Of a stretch of 34,022 nucleotides of DNA, positions 8,291-14,098 are shown in pieces; positions within the stretch are counted from its first letter, which is position 1; each line of letters begins with the position of its first letter. The stretch is taken from the NCBI GenBank assembly GCA_014729335.1, contig WJKC01000057.1, forward strand, positions 1 to 34,022, written 5' to 3'. This DNA comes from an archaeon. GTDB taxonomy: Archaea > Nanobdellota > Nanobdellia > WJKC01. The position numbers were made by a program, and so were the translations under genes. Below the pieces are notes generated by a model. That model was given only the letters and a program-made list of their open reading frames with translations. It made no database searches and had not been told where the DNA came from.

Positions 8291-8942
8291 AGAAGTTCTT
8301 AGCAGGCCCTTCCTTTATTGCCCAGCCAAAACCGATGCCGATAGCGAGGCTTAAGCCGAGGCTGATGCCCAGGACAATGAATTTGAACGAGTCCTCAAGC
8401 AGGCTGGTATTTGTTAAACCAAACTTTGGCAGCGCCATTACCAGGGCGAAGAACATGATGACCCCGTAGATTAACTCGCTGGCCCCTTCATTAAAAGGCA
8501 GCTCCATCTTACTAACCTTTTTGCGAATAAAGTCAGCGAATAATAAGCCGAGGATTATTATGCCAGCGCCGATTGATAACTCAGGCACCGCTTTTATCAA
8601 GGTGTCAAACATCTCTGATAAGAATATTAACCCAGCCCTGACCGAGGCTTCTTTAAGGAATATTATTAGTATATAATACTTAACTATTAAGCTGGCAGTA
8701 TTAGCAATATTAATATTATAAAGTGATTCTTTAAGCTTTGACTTCTTAATCCAGTCATCAACTTTTGAAGCAATTAATAACTTCTTGATTACGAACTCGC
8801 TTATCTTAGCCACGAACCAGCCGAATACTAGTATCAGCAACGCGGCAATGATTCTAGGCACGCCCAATATTATTGCAGTGCTCGTCTCCTGCAACACTTG
8901 GGCTGGCAGTTCAATTATTGAATAGAAAGTCTCATTAGCCAT
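8274..8942 (-). CDS. Membrane protein with conserved TM-helix repeats (mechanosensitive-channel-like)
   Basis: A 222-residue membrane protein with about four hydrophobic helices. The stretch GVPRIIAALLILVFGWFVAK followed by a helix ending in KVDDWIKKSKL matches the conserved TM-helix repeat (PF05552) found in and beside small-conductance mechanosensitive channels. The MscS beta domain is absent, so gating or conductance is not established. The open frame extends upstream to 9050, but ATG 8942 is the real start: it begins MANETFYS, lies about 28 bases from a minus-strand TATA box (8969-8975), and avoids overlapping the divergent gene at 8980. The C-terminus is poly-lysine. Confidence 0.75.
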   Translation of the reverse strand: MANETFYSIIELPAQVLQETSTAIILGVPRIIAALLILVFGWFVAKISEFVIKKLLIASKVDDWIKKSKLKESLYNINIANTASLIVKYYILIIFLKEASVRAGLIFLSEMFDTLIKAVPELSIGAGIIILGLLFADFIRKKVSKMELPFNEGASELIYGVIMFFALVMALPKFGLTNTSLLEDSFKFIVLGISLGLSLAIGIGFGWAIKEGPAKNFFKKKK

Positions 8943-8947
8943 TAATA

Positions 8948-8975
8948 TTAATAAAATAAAGGTTTCTTTTAAATA
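8948..8975. promoter_or_regulatory. Overlapping divergent promoters
   Basis: Only 37 bases separate ATG 8942 (minus) from ATG 8980 (plus). TTAATAAAA near 8948-8956 lies about 28 bases before the plus start. TTTAAATAT at 8968-8976 lies about 28 bases before the minus start. Each TATA box sits within the other gene's initiation region, so the two promoters may exclude each other. Confidence 0.5.
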
Positions 8976-8979
8976 TATT

Positions 8980-9246
8980 ATGAGGCTTGAAGAACAAGTG
9001 GTTAAGGAGCGTGAAAGAGCCATTCTAGCGTTTAAGGAGCTAAAAGTCAATGACTTACCGGGCGCTAGGGACTTGTACGAGCTGGCTAAAGCGTACTATG
9101 ACGACGCCCTGCACTTCTATGATAAAGAAAAACTGTTGGAGGCTTTTGAGTTATTCGCCTATGTCTGGGGCTTGCTGGACGCCGGCGCCCGATTAGGCTT
9201 GTTTGACCCCGGTGCTGCGCGGCGACACTACAAGATTGAACAATAA
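8980..9246 (+). CDS. DUF357-family archaeal protein
   Basis: An 88-residue all-helical protein. AYYDDALHFYDKEKLLEAF followed by WGLLDAGARLGLFD is the signature of the archaeal DUF357 family, whose function is not known. The ATG lies about 28 bases after a TATA-like box and only 37 bases from a divergent start. Its last codon and stop (CAATAA) are the first six bases of a 20-base sequence repeated exactly 65 bases downstream around a hairpin, so the gene edge itself has been duplicated. Confidence 0.85.
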   Translation: MRLEEQVVKERERAILAFKELKVNDLPGARDLYELAKAYYDDALHFYDKEKLLEAFELFAYVWGLLDAGARLGLFDPGAARRHYKIEQ

Positions 9247-9325
9247 CTTTTTAAATCATTCAAAGGGGCTGTCGCCCCTCTTGACTCCTCTTCTATTTTT
9301 TTTATCAATAACTTTTTAAATCATT
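9241..9325. repeat. Hairpin element A between exact 20-base direct repeats
   Basis: CAATAACTTTTTAAATCATT occurs at 9241-9260 and again at 9306-9325. The 45 bases between contain a hairpin, AGGGGC (9264-9269), loop TGTC, GCCCCT (9274-9279), followed by CTTGACTCC and then a run of eight T. The left repeat supplies the DUF357 stop codon. The right repeat supplies the TATA box (9313-9321) of the zinc-ribbon gene. The hairpin plus T-run could act as a terminator, but that would not explain the duplication. It shares layout and consensus with the elements at 14019-14073 and 24772-24793. Confidence 0.8.
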
Positions 9326-9345
9326 GAGCGTTCTCTTCTCTGTTA

Positions 9346-9504
9346 ATGAGCGAGAATTGCATCTCATGCAGTAAGAATATTAGTTCAATTGACAACAGCG
9401 TTATCTTTGACTGCCCTGAGTGCGGCGAGGCAATTGTTAGGTGCGGCGAGTGCCGGCGCCAAGGAATTAATTATAAATGCAAGTGCGGTTTCAAGGGGTG
9501 GTGA
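9346..9504 (+). CDS. Tiny zinc-ribbon protein upstream of EF-1beta
   Basis: A 52-residue protein with four CxxC/CxC pairs: CISC (residues 5-8), CPEC (23-26), CGEC (33-36) and CKC (45-47). It is the small archaeal zinc-finger family (DUF1610/HVO_2753-like) that often precedes the EF-1beta gene. Two zinc sites are likely. Its molecular role is unclear. ATG 9346 lies about 29 bases after TATA box TTTTTAAAT (9313-9321) in the right copy of the flanking repeat. The stop is 3 bases before the EF-1beta start, so the two are co-transcribed. Confidence 0.9.
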   Translation: MSENCISCSKNISSIDNSVIFDCPECGEAIVRCGECRRQGINYKCKCGFKGW

Positions 9505-9507
9505 GGG

Positions 9508-9771
9508 TTGTCCAACGTTATCATGACCATTAGGGTAATGCCAAAAGGTTTAGAAGTGAATCTTGACAAGTTAAAGAAAAAGATTATTGAAAAATTAAAA
9601 GAAGTTGTTGAAGGAGAAGTTGGCTTTAAAAAACAACCAATCGCTTTCGGCCTTAACGCTCTTGACTTAACACTAATAGTGCCAGAGGACAAGGGGTCAC
9701 TGGTTGAAGAGACATTATCAGGTATAAAGGGCGTCCAGACAGTGAATGTTCAGAGCGTCAGCCTAGTCTAA
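9508..9771 (+). CDS. ef1b: Translation elongation factor 1-beta (aEF-1beta)
   Basis: Guanine-nucleotide exchange factor for aEF-1alpha. It is an 87-residue ferredoxin-like alpha-beta sandwich, the normal archaeal size. Family features are MPKGLEVNLDKL near the start, PIAFGLNALDLTLIVPE in the middle, and GVQTVNVQSVSLV at the end. The start is TTG 9508-9510, with GGTGG overlapping the end of the zinc-ribbon gene as the probable Shine-Dalgarno. The 3' end overlaps the convergent gene at 9758 by 14 bases. Confidence 0.93.
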   Translation: MSNVIMTIRVMPKGLEVNLDKLKKKIIEKLKEVVEGEVGFKKQPIAFGLNALDLTLIVPEDKGSLVEETLSGIKGVQTVNVQSVSLV

Positions 9772-10129
9772 GAATAACTGCTTTACTATCAGGGAATATT
9801 CCCTCCTTCTTGCAGATTTTTTTAAAACCATAATCTTCCAGCATCCCTATCCGCTCCTCATCACCCTCCTTCTCAATAACTGCTAGCGGTTCCCCTGCCC
9901 GCCTGATTATTGACTTTAGTATCAGTGAGTGCTCTGGCCTGAGATGCCAGTGGGTTAACTCATTAATACCAGCTAACCGTCTGACTATGACAAAGCCCTT
10001 AACCCCGTTATCCTCAACAACAATGGTTGTTAAAGCATTCTTTAAAACTGTTTCAAGCACGTTCCGGCTGACACCGCTTAAAGCGCTGATAACTGTTAAG
10101 TCACCAGTCCTGAGCTCGCGCGTTATCAT
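9758..10129 (-). CDS. GNAT-like small protein, function unknown
   Basis: A 123-residue protein with the alternating pattern of a short GNAT acetyltransferase: a beta strand TTIVVEDNGVKGFVIVRR, the segment ELTHWHLRPEH, then an alpha/beta unit ending MLEDYGFKKI, which resembles the late strand-helix of GNATs. The acetyl-CoA pyrophosphate loop (Q/R-x-x-G-x-G/A) is not clear, so activity is uncertain. ATG 10129 has a TATA box about 26 bases upstream within the palindromic promoter at 10136-10158. It overlaps the EF-1beta tail by 14 bases. Confidence 0.5.
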   Translation of the reverse strand: MITRELRTGDLTVISALSGVSRNVLETVLKNALTTIVVEDNGVKGFVIVRRLAGINELTHWHLRPEHSLILKSIIRRAGEPLAVIEKEGDEERIGMLEDYGFKKICKKEGIFPDSKAVILRLG

Positions 10130-10135
10130 AAATAC

Positions 10136-10158
10136 TTATAACCGCGAAGAGGTTATAA
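10136..10158. promoter_or_regulatory. Palindromic back-to-back TATA promoter
   Basis: TTATAACC (10136-10143) and GGTTATAA (10151-10158) form a perfect 8-base inverted repeat with a 7-base spacer. Each arm is the TATA box for the gene leading away across the other arm: the left arm is about 28 bases before GTG 10166, and the right arm about 26 bases before ATG 10129 on the minus strand. The two promoters share one symmetrical site, which could also bind a dimeric regulator. Confidence 0.6.
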
Positions 10159-10165
10159 ATTATTC

Positions 10166-11062
10166 GTGTTAAAACGAGTGGTGAGGGATATTGAGACCTT
10201 GAAGATTCAAGGCGCATCTAACGTGGCGCGCGCCGGTCTGAAAGCACTGGACCACGTTGTGAGGCGGTCAATGGCTGATTCAAAAAAGGAGTTAGTTAAA
10301 GAGTTAAAAGCTGCCAGCAAGAAACTGGTTAACGCCCGGGAGACCGAGCCAATGCTCCGGAACGCTGTCAGGTACATCTTTTGGAAGGTTGCTGATATTA
10401 GTGTTGATAATTATAAAGCCAAGACCCGTGAGATAATTAACGGGTTATACGGCACGGTTAATGACGCTAAGAAGAAAGTGTTTGAGATAGGGGCTAACGT
10501 TATCAAGGACAGCGACCGAGTCTTAACTCACTGTCATTCGAGCAGCGTCATGGGCATTATCAAAGCAGCCAAGCCCCGAGAGGTTATCTGCACTGAGTCA
10601 AGACCCAAGTACCAAGGCAGGCTGACTGCTAAGGAGCTAGTGAAGAAGGGTATTAAGACCACCATGATTGTTGACAGCTCAGTGGCTAATCACGTCAGGA
10701 GTGTTGACGCGGTACTGATTGGCTGCGACGCCATCACCCCTAACAAGGTGATTAATAAGATTGGCTCTTACGGTATTAGCCTCTTATGCGAGAAGTACGA
10801 TGTCCCATTATACGTCTGCTCCACAAGTTATAAGTTTGACCCTGAATCAATTATTGGCAAGGGAGTGGTGGTTGAGCAGCGAAGCCCCAAGGAGGTCTGG
10901 CGCTTCCCGCCCAAGGGCTTGAAGATTCTAAACCCTGCTTTTGACTTTGTTGACTATGATAACATTTATTCCTTCATTAACGAGCTGGGATTATTCAGCC
11001 CTGACTCGCTTTTCATCACGTTGAAGGATAGTTATGAATGGATGTTTGAGAAGGTCAGGTAA
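10166..11062 (+). CDS. Ribose-1,5-bisphosphate isomerase
   Basis: Enzyme of the archaeal AMP/nucleoside pathway. It converts ribose 1,5-bisphosphate, made from AMP, to ribulose 1,5-bisphosphate, the substrate of form III RuBisCO. It belongs to the eIF-2B alpha/beta/delta-related family. The 298 residues carry GASNVARAGLKALDH, NARETEPMLRNAVRY, THCHSSS (Cys123) and IGCDAI (Asp188). Cys123 and Asp188 likely correspond to the catalytic Cys and Asp of the Thermococcus enzyme. The start is GTG, with no leader. AMP phosphorylase follows 33 bases downstream, which strongly supports this function over a translation-initiation role. RuBisCO is not in the window. Confidence 0.9.
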   Translation: MLKRVVRDIETLKIQGASNVARAGLKALDHVVRRSMADSKKELVKELKAASKKLVNARETEPMLRNAVRYIFWKVADISVDNYKAKTREIINGLYGTVNDAKKKVFEIGANVIKDSDRVLTHCHSSSVMGIIKAAKPREVICTESRPKYQGRLTAKELVKKGIKTTMIVDSSVANHVRSVDAVLIGCDAITPNKVINKIGSYGISLLCEKYDVPLYVCSTSYKFDPESIIGKGVVVEQRSPKEVWRFPPKGLKILNPAFDFVDYDNIYSFINELGLFSPDSLFITLKDSYEWMFEKVR

Positions 11063-11073
11063 AGATTATTAAG
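11061..11073 (+). promoter_or_regulatory. TATA-like box before AMP phosphorylase
   Basis: AAAGATTATTAAG is centred about 28 bases before ATG 11096, in the short gap after the isomerase. An extra leaderless transcript for the phosphorylase is possible besides read-through. Confidence 0.4.
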
Positions 11074-11095
11074 CATTCATTCTATCCTTTTACTC

Positions 11096-12583
11096 ATGCG
11101 TTTCAAGGTTAAGAAACTAAACATTTCCGGCGGCAGCCACTTAATAGTGGTTATGAACGAGGTGACTGCCGGGCTGGAGGGCGTCCACGCAAGCAGCAGG
11201 GTTAAGTTATCTAATCATAAGAAGAGCATTATCAGCGTTGTTGACATAGCTGACAAGGAAGTGTTAGGGAGGTACGAGCTCGGATTATTCGACGAGGTGG
11301 TTGAAGCCCTTGGGGTTAAAGCCGGCGACGAGATAGAGGTTAACCCCGTGTCCCAGCCCCCGAGCGTTAATTACATTAAGAAGAAGCTTGACGGCTTAGA
11401 ATTAAGGCCTAACGAGATTAAGGAGATTATCGGCGACGTGGTTAGCAATGAATTATCACAAGTTGAGATGAGCGCGTTCGTCACCGCCACTTACACCCGC
11501 GAGTTAACAATGGATGAGACTTACCACTTAACCAAGAGCGTTATTGAGACAGGTCACAAGGTTAGTTTTGGCAAAGGGATTATTGCTGACAAGCACTGCG
11601 TTGGCGGCATCTCAGGCAACCGGACCACCCTTATCATTATACCAATCATTGCCAGTCTTGGTTTAAAGATTCCTAAGACCAGCAGCCGAAGCATCACCAG
11701 CCCGGCTGGCACGGCTGACACCATGGAAGTGTTAGCCCCTGTCGAGTTGTCATTAAAAAAGATTAAGAAGGTGGTTAAGAAAGCAGGCGGCTGTGTTGTC
11801 TGGGGCGGGGCTATGAACCTGGCAGCAGCTGATGACAAGCTTATCAGCGTCCGCCACCCATTAGCTCTTGACCCGTTGGGTTTAATGCTTGCCAGCATAA
11901 TGGCTAAGAAGAAAGCAGCTGGCAGCACTCACGTCATAATTGATATACCATTGGGCAAGGGAGCTAAGACTAAGAGTATTGGCGAGGCCAAGTACCTGGG
12001 CAGGCAGTTTGAAGAGCTTGGTCAGCGACTAGGTATGAAGATTAAGGTCTTAATAACTGACGGCAACAAGCCTATTGGCAAGGGCATTGGACCGGTTTTA
12101 GAGGCTCGTGACGTGTTATGGATACTTGAGCGCGACTCCAGGGGGCCGGTTGACCTTCGTGAGAAGAGTTTGTACCTGGCAGGCGAGTTGTTGGAGTTAA
12201 CCGGTAAGGCTAACCCTGGCGAGGGTCTGGGCATGGCTACCCGGGCGCTTGACAGCGGCGCGGCTTTAAAGAAGTTTAAGGAGATTATCAAGCTTCAAGG
12301 AGGCAAGCCTGTCTCGCCTGATAAGTTAGAACCAGGCAAGCACTCGTTTGAAGTGAAGGCGCCTAGGGGCGGTATTATTAGGTTAATTAATGATGACTTG
12401 ATTTCAAGGATTGCCCGCAGGGCTGGGGCGCCGGTTGATAAAGGCGCCGGCATCTATTTGTATAAGAACGTTGATGACTACGTTGAGAAAGAGGGCGTGG
12501 TGATGACCATCTACGCTGAGAATAAGCGTTTGCTTAAAGAAGCCAGCAAGTTAGTGTCAGAGGACTTATTTAAGATTAAGTAG
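11096..12583 (+). CDS. deoA: AMP phosphorylase
   Basis: Phosphorolyses AMP (and other NMPs) to the free base plus ribose 1,5-bisphosphate. It feeds the neighbouring isomerase and then RuBisCO, linking nucleotide salvage to central carbon. The 495 residues match archaeal members of the thymidine phosphorylase-like family, longer than the bacterial enzymes by an N-terminal beta domain of about 80 residues. Visible family segments are DKHCVGGISGNRTT (phosphate loop), TSSRSITSPAGTADTMEV (substrate loop), GCVVWGGAMNLAAADDKLI and the C-terminal KAPRGGII. The gene overlaps the convergent NUDIX gene by 18 bases. Confidence 0.94.
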   Translation: MRFKVKKLNISGGSHLIVVMNEVTAGLEGVHASSRVKLSNHKKSIISVVDIADKEVLGRYELGLFDEVVEALGVKAGDEIEVNPVSQPPSVNYIKKKLDGLELRPNEIKEIIGDVVSNELSQVEMSAFVTATYTRELTMDETYHLTKSVIETGHKVSFGKGIIADKHCVGGISGNRTTLIIIPIIASLGLKIPKTSSRSITSPAGTADTMEVLAPVELSLKKIKKVVKKAGGCVVWGGAMNLAAADDKLISVRHPLALDPLGLMLASIMAKKKAAGSTHVIIDIPLGKGAKTKSIGEAKYLGRQFEELGQRLGMKIKVLITDGNKPIGKGIGPVLEARDVLWILERDSRGPVDLREKSLYLAGELLELTGKANPGEGLGMATRALDSGAALKKFKEIIKLQGGKPVSPDKLEPGKHSFEVKAPRGGIIRLINDDLISRIARRAGAPVDKGAGIYLYKNVDDYVEKEGVVMTIYAENKRLLKEASKLVSEDLFKIK

Positions 12584-12988
12584 GAAGTCCATGACTTTTT
12601 GATGCAGTGAAGTTGCAAAGTAATCTTTTACTTCCTCAGGCTTAACCCATTTAATCTCAGTGAACTTCTCACCAGCCCTCTCCTCACCACTAGTTGCTGT
12701 GCAGTAATAATAGATTGATAAGAACTCCCTTTTCTCAGGGTAAGTCTTGGCAAACACTATCTTATCAACCCTTACTTCCAGCCCAGTCTTCTTTTTAATC
12801 TCTAGTTTCAAGTAGTCTTCCACTTCTTGTTCATAGCCTGGCCTGCCCCCGGGAAAACACCAAGTTAATTCTTTTATGTAAGGGTCTTTTTCCCGCCTGC
12901 CAATAAGCACCTTCTTAGTCTCAGGGTTATAGATTATCCCTAAAGCATTAACAAGGAATACTCCTCTGTTAAATTCACTCCAGTTCAT
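12566..12988 (-). CDS. NUDIX-fold protein with degenerate Nudix box
   Basis: A 140-residue NUDIX-domain protein, by homology a hydrolase of nucleoside diphosphate derivatives. The fold is well supported: KVLIGRREKDPYIKELTWCFPGGR leads into the Nudix box region, and the tail IKWVKPEEVKDYF is typical. The box itself is altered. Where the consensus reads REUxEExGU, this protein has LEIKKKTGL, so only one of the expected metal-binding glutamates remains and the EE pair is KK. Normal magnesium-dependent hydrolysis is therefore doubtful, and it may bind a nucleotide without cleaving it. ATG 12988 lies 28 bases from the TTTAAA it may share with eS17. Confidence 0.85.
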   Translation of the reverse strand: MNWSEFNRGVFLVNALGIIYNPETKKVLIGRREKDPYIKELTWCFPGGRPGYEQEVEDYLKLEIKKKTGLEVRVDKIVFAKTYPEKREFLSIYYYCTATSGEERAGEKFTEIKWVKPEEVKDYFATSLHQKVMDFLLNLK

Positions 12989-13010
12989 TAATTAATTATA
13001 AGCAGGTAAA

Positions 13011-13020
13011 CTTTTTAAAT
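13011..13020. promoter_or_regulatory. Single palindromic TATA shared by NUDIX and eS17 genes
   Basis: TTTAAA at 13014-13019 lies about 28 bases from ATG 12988 (minus) and about 27 bases from ATG 13043 (plus). No other TATA-like site has correct spacing for either gene, so one box may be read in both directions. Confidence 0.5.
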
Positions 13021-13042
13021 GGTTATTAATTTTCTGTTTCTC

Positions 13043-13297
13043 ATGGGTCGGATTAGGACTGTGGAGATCAGGAGCATAACTGATAAAATATTAGGTAAAT
13101 ACAGCTTGGATTCATTCTCTGACAAGTTCAGGGATAACAAGGAGCGGCTTAAGTCACTAGCCGAGGAGTTCCCGAGCAAGAAGGTTCTTAACCGGGTGGC
13201 CGGCAATATCACCCGATTGTTTAAAGATAAGCGCGCTGAGATGAAAGAATTATTAGAAGGCGGTCCTCAAGAGATTGAAGATGAATCTTTATCCTAA
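13043..13297 (+). CDS. rps17e: 30S ribosomal protein eS17
   Basis: Small-subunit ribosomal protein found only in archaea and eukaryotes. MGRIRTVEIRSITDKILGKY, then DKFRDNKE, then the signature PSKKVLNRVAGNITRL define the family. I chose ATG 13043 over an upstream ATG at 13019 in the same frame because MGRIRT is the family's conserved start and a TATA box lies 27 bases upstream. At 84 residues it is slightly longer than the archaeal norm (about 60-70), with an acidic C-terminal tail. Confidence 0.92.
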   Translation: MGRIRTVEIRSITDKILGKYSLDSFSDKFRDNKERLKSLAEEFPSKKVLNRVAGNITRLFKDKRAEMKELLEGGPQEIEDESLS

Positions 13298-13323
13298 CAC
13301 TCGCTGAATGGTTTGTCCTAAAA

Positions 13324-13332
13324 CTTATAAAC
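13324..13332 (+). promoter_or_regulatory. TATA box of the winged-helix/trpS transcription unit
   Basis: CTTATAAAC is centred about 27 bases before ATG 13355. That ATG opens only a 10-codon reading frame ending TGG TAG. The annotated winged-helix start (13408) is 53 bases further on, so either a short leader precedes it or the gene start has been damaged. Confidence 0.5.
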
Positions 13333-13407
13333 ACTGCTTGTTATTACTGAAAACATGACTAGCTATCAACGTGATGGTCCCTGGTAGAATAGTTAGTCTT
13401 ACTAAGA

Positions 13408-13620
13408 GTGATTTACCCTGGTTTTATTCTTAACTGCCTAGTTGACTTTATCGGCTCCACTCAGTACCGGGCTGTTAAGGAGATTTCAAGAAGACACGAC
13501 CTTGCAACTTCAACTATTAAGTACGTTTTTCGTAAACTAGTAGCTCAGGGTTTAATTTTTTATGACAGCGCCATCACGTTCACTCTTAAAGGAATGAGGG
13601 AGGTGTTATGTGATGAGTGA
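13408..13620 (+). CDS. Small winged-helix DNA-binding protein (5' end uncertain, possible frameshift)
   Basis: A 70-residue protein with a helix-turn-helix, YRAVKEISRRHDLATSTIKY, then FRKLVAQGLI and a short wing, as in ArsR/MarR-like or replication-initiator-like winged helices. GTG 13408 has no ribosome binding site or TATA at proper spacing. A second frame from ATG 13374 encodes VSLTKSDLPWF before a stop at 13431. Loss of one T in the TTTT at about 13422-13425 would join it as LPWFILNC to this frame and give a more natural N-terminus. So this may be a frameshifted gene, or a sequence error. It overlaps the next gene (ATGAGTGA). Confidence 0.6.
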   Translation: MIYPGFILNCLVDFIGSTQYRAVKEISRRHDLATSTIKYVFRKLVAQGLIFYDSAITFTLKGMREVLCDE

Positions 13621-13993
13621 AGAAGTTGCTGAGTTCCTGAAAGAGTTCTACCCCGGTCTTTATGGTAAGATGGCTTCAGAGGCTTTTATCAGAGAACCAG
13701 CTAAGTATAATACAAAGGTCTTAGGCAGGCAAGTGGTTAAGGGAGTTATGTGCTATGAGGATACCAGCTTCAACGATGTTAGTATCAAGTTATTAGCAGG
13801 CGACTTGCAGTCTCTCAGGCGGTTAATTGAGCCGGTGAAGCCCTGCCGGTTGTCAATCAAGGTGCCTGAGTCATTAAGTGATTACGTTAATAACTTATCA
13901 ACTATTGGCTTTAAATTAATTGCTAAGGATTACAGTAACAGCCTGAACGAATATTTATTAGTGCTGAGCTACTCAGGTGATACTCATGGCTGA
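13613..13993 (+). CDS. Unknown protein between winged-helix gene and trpS
   Basis: A 126-residue soluble alpha/beta protein that I do not recognise. It begins MSEEVAEFLKEFYPG and ends with a strand-helix-strand (VPESLSDYVNNL, GFKLIAKDY, EYLLVLSYS) weakly reminiscent of acetyltransferase-like folds, without a motif. ATG 13613 has a good Shine-Dalgarno (GGAGGTG at about 13599-13605) and overlaps the previous stop. Its own stop TGA (13991-13993) overlaps the ancestral trpS start ATGGCTGA, so it was coupled to trpS before the insertion there. Confidence 0.65.
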   Translation: MSEEVAEFLKEFYPGLYGKMASEAFIREPAKYNTKVLGRQVVKGVMCYEDTSFNDVSIKLLAGDLQSLRRLIEPVKPCRLSIKVPESLSDYVNNLSTIGFKLIAKDYSNSLNEYLLVLSYSGDTHG

Positions 13994-14066
13994 TAATGTT
14001 ATTGACGCTTTTGGCACCGAAGGGGCTTTGCCCCTCTCGACACCCCTTAGAGGTGGTGTTAAGTGA
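13986..14066 (+). pseudogene. Detached original start of trpS (26-codon remnant ORF)
   Basis: ATG 13986 follows AGGTGAT (about 13976-13982), an excellent ribosome binding site, and encodes MADNVIDAFGT, the same peptide that begins the working trpS (NVIDAFGT). It then runs through the inserted hairpin and ends at TGA 14064-14066, after 26 codons. That stop overlaps the GTG used by trpS (GTGA). It is either a relic or now a leader whose translation feeds ribosomes to trpS. Confidence 0.8.
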
Positions 14067-14098
14067 CTGAGGGTAATGTTATTGACGCTTTTGGCACC
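13994..14098. repeat. Hairpin element B between exact 25-base direct repeats at the trpS start
   Basis: A 25-base sequence beginning TAATGTTATTGACG and ending GGCACC occurs at 13994-14018 and 14074-14098. The 55 bases between carry AGGGGC-TTT-GCCCC (hairpin from about 14020), then TCTCGACACCCC, then a Shine-Dalgarno AGAGGTGG and the GTG start at 14063. The offset is 80 bases, which is not a multiple of three, so the first copy can no longer be read into trpS. Layout and post-hairpin sequence match element A (9241-9325). Confidence 0.85.

Noticed and set aside
11554-11928. 124-codon open frame opposite AMP phosphorylase
   Set aside because: It is a shadow of a conserved gene, with no promoter or recognised motif.
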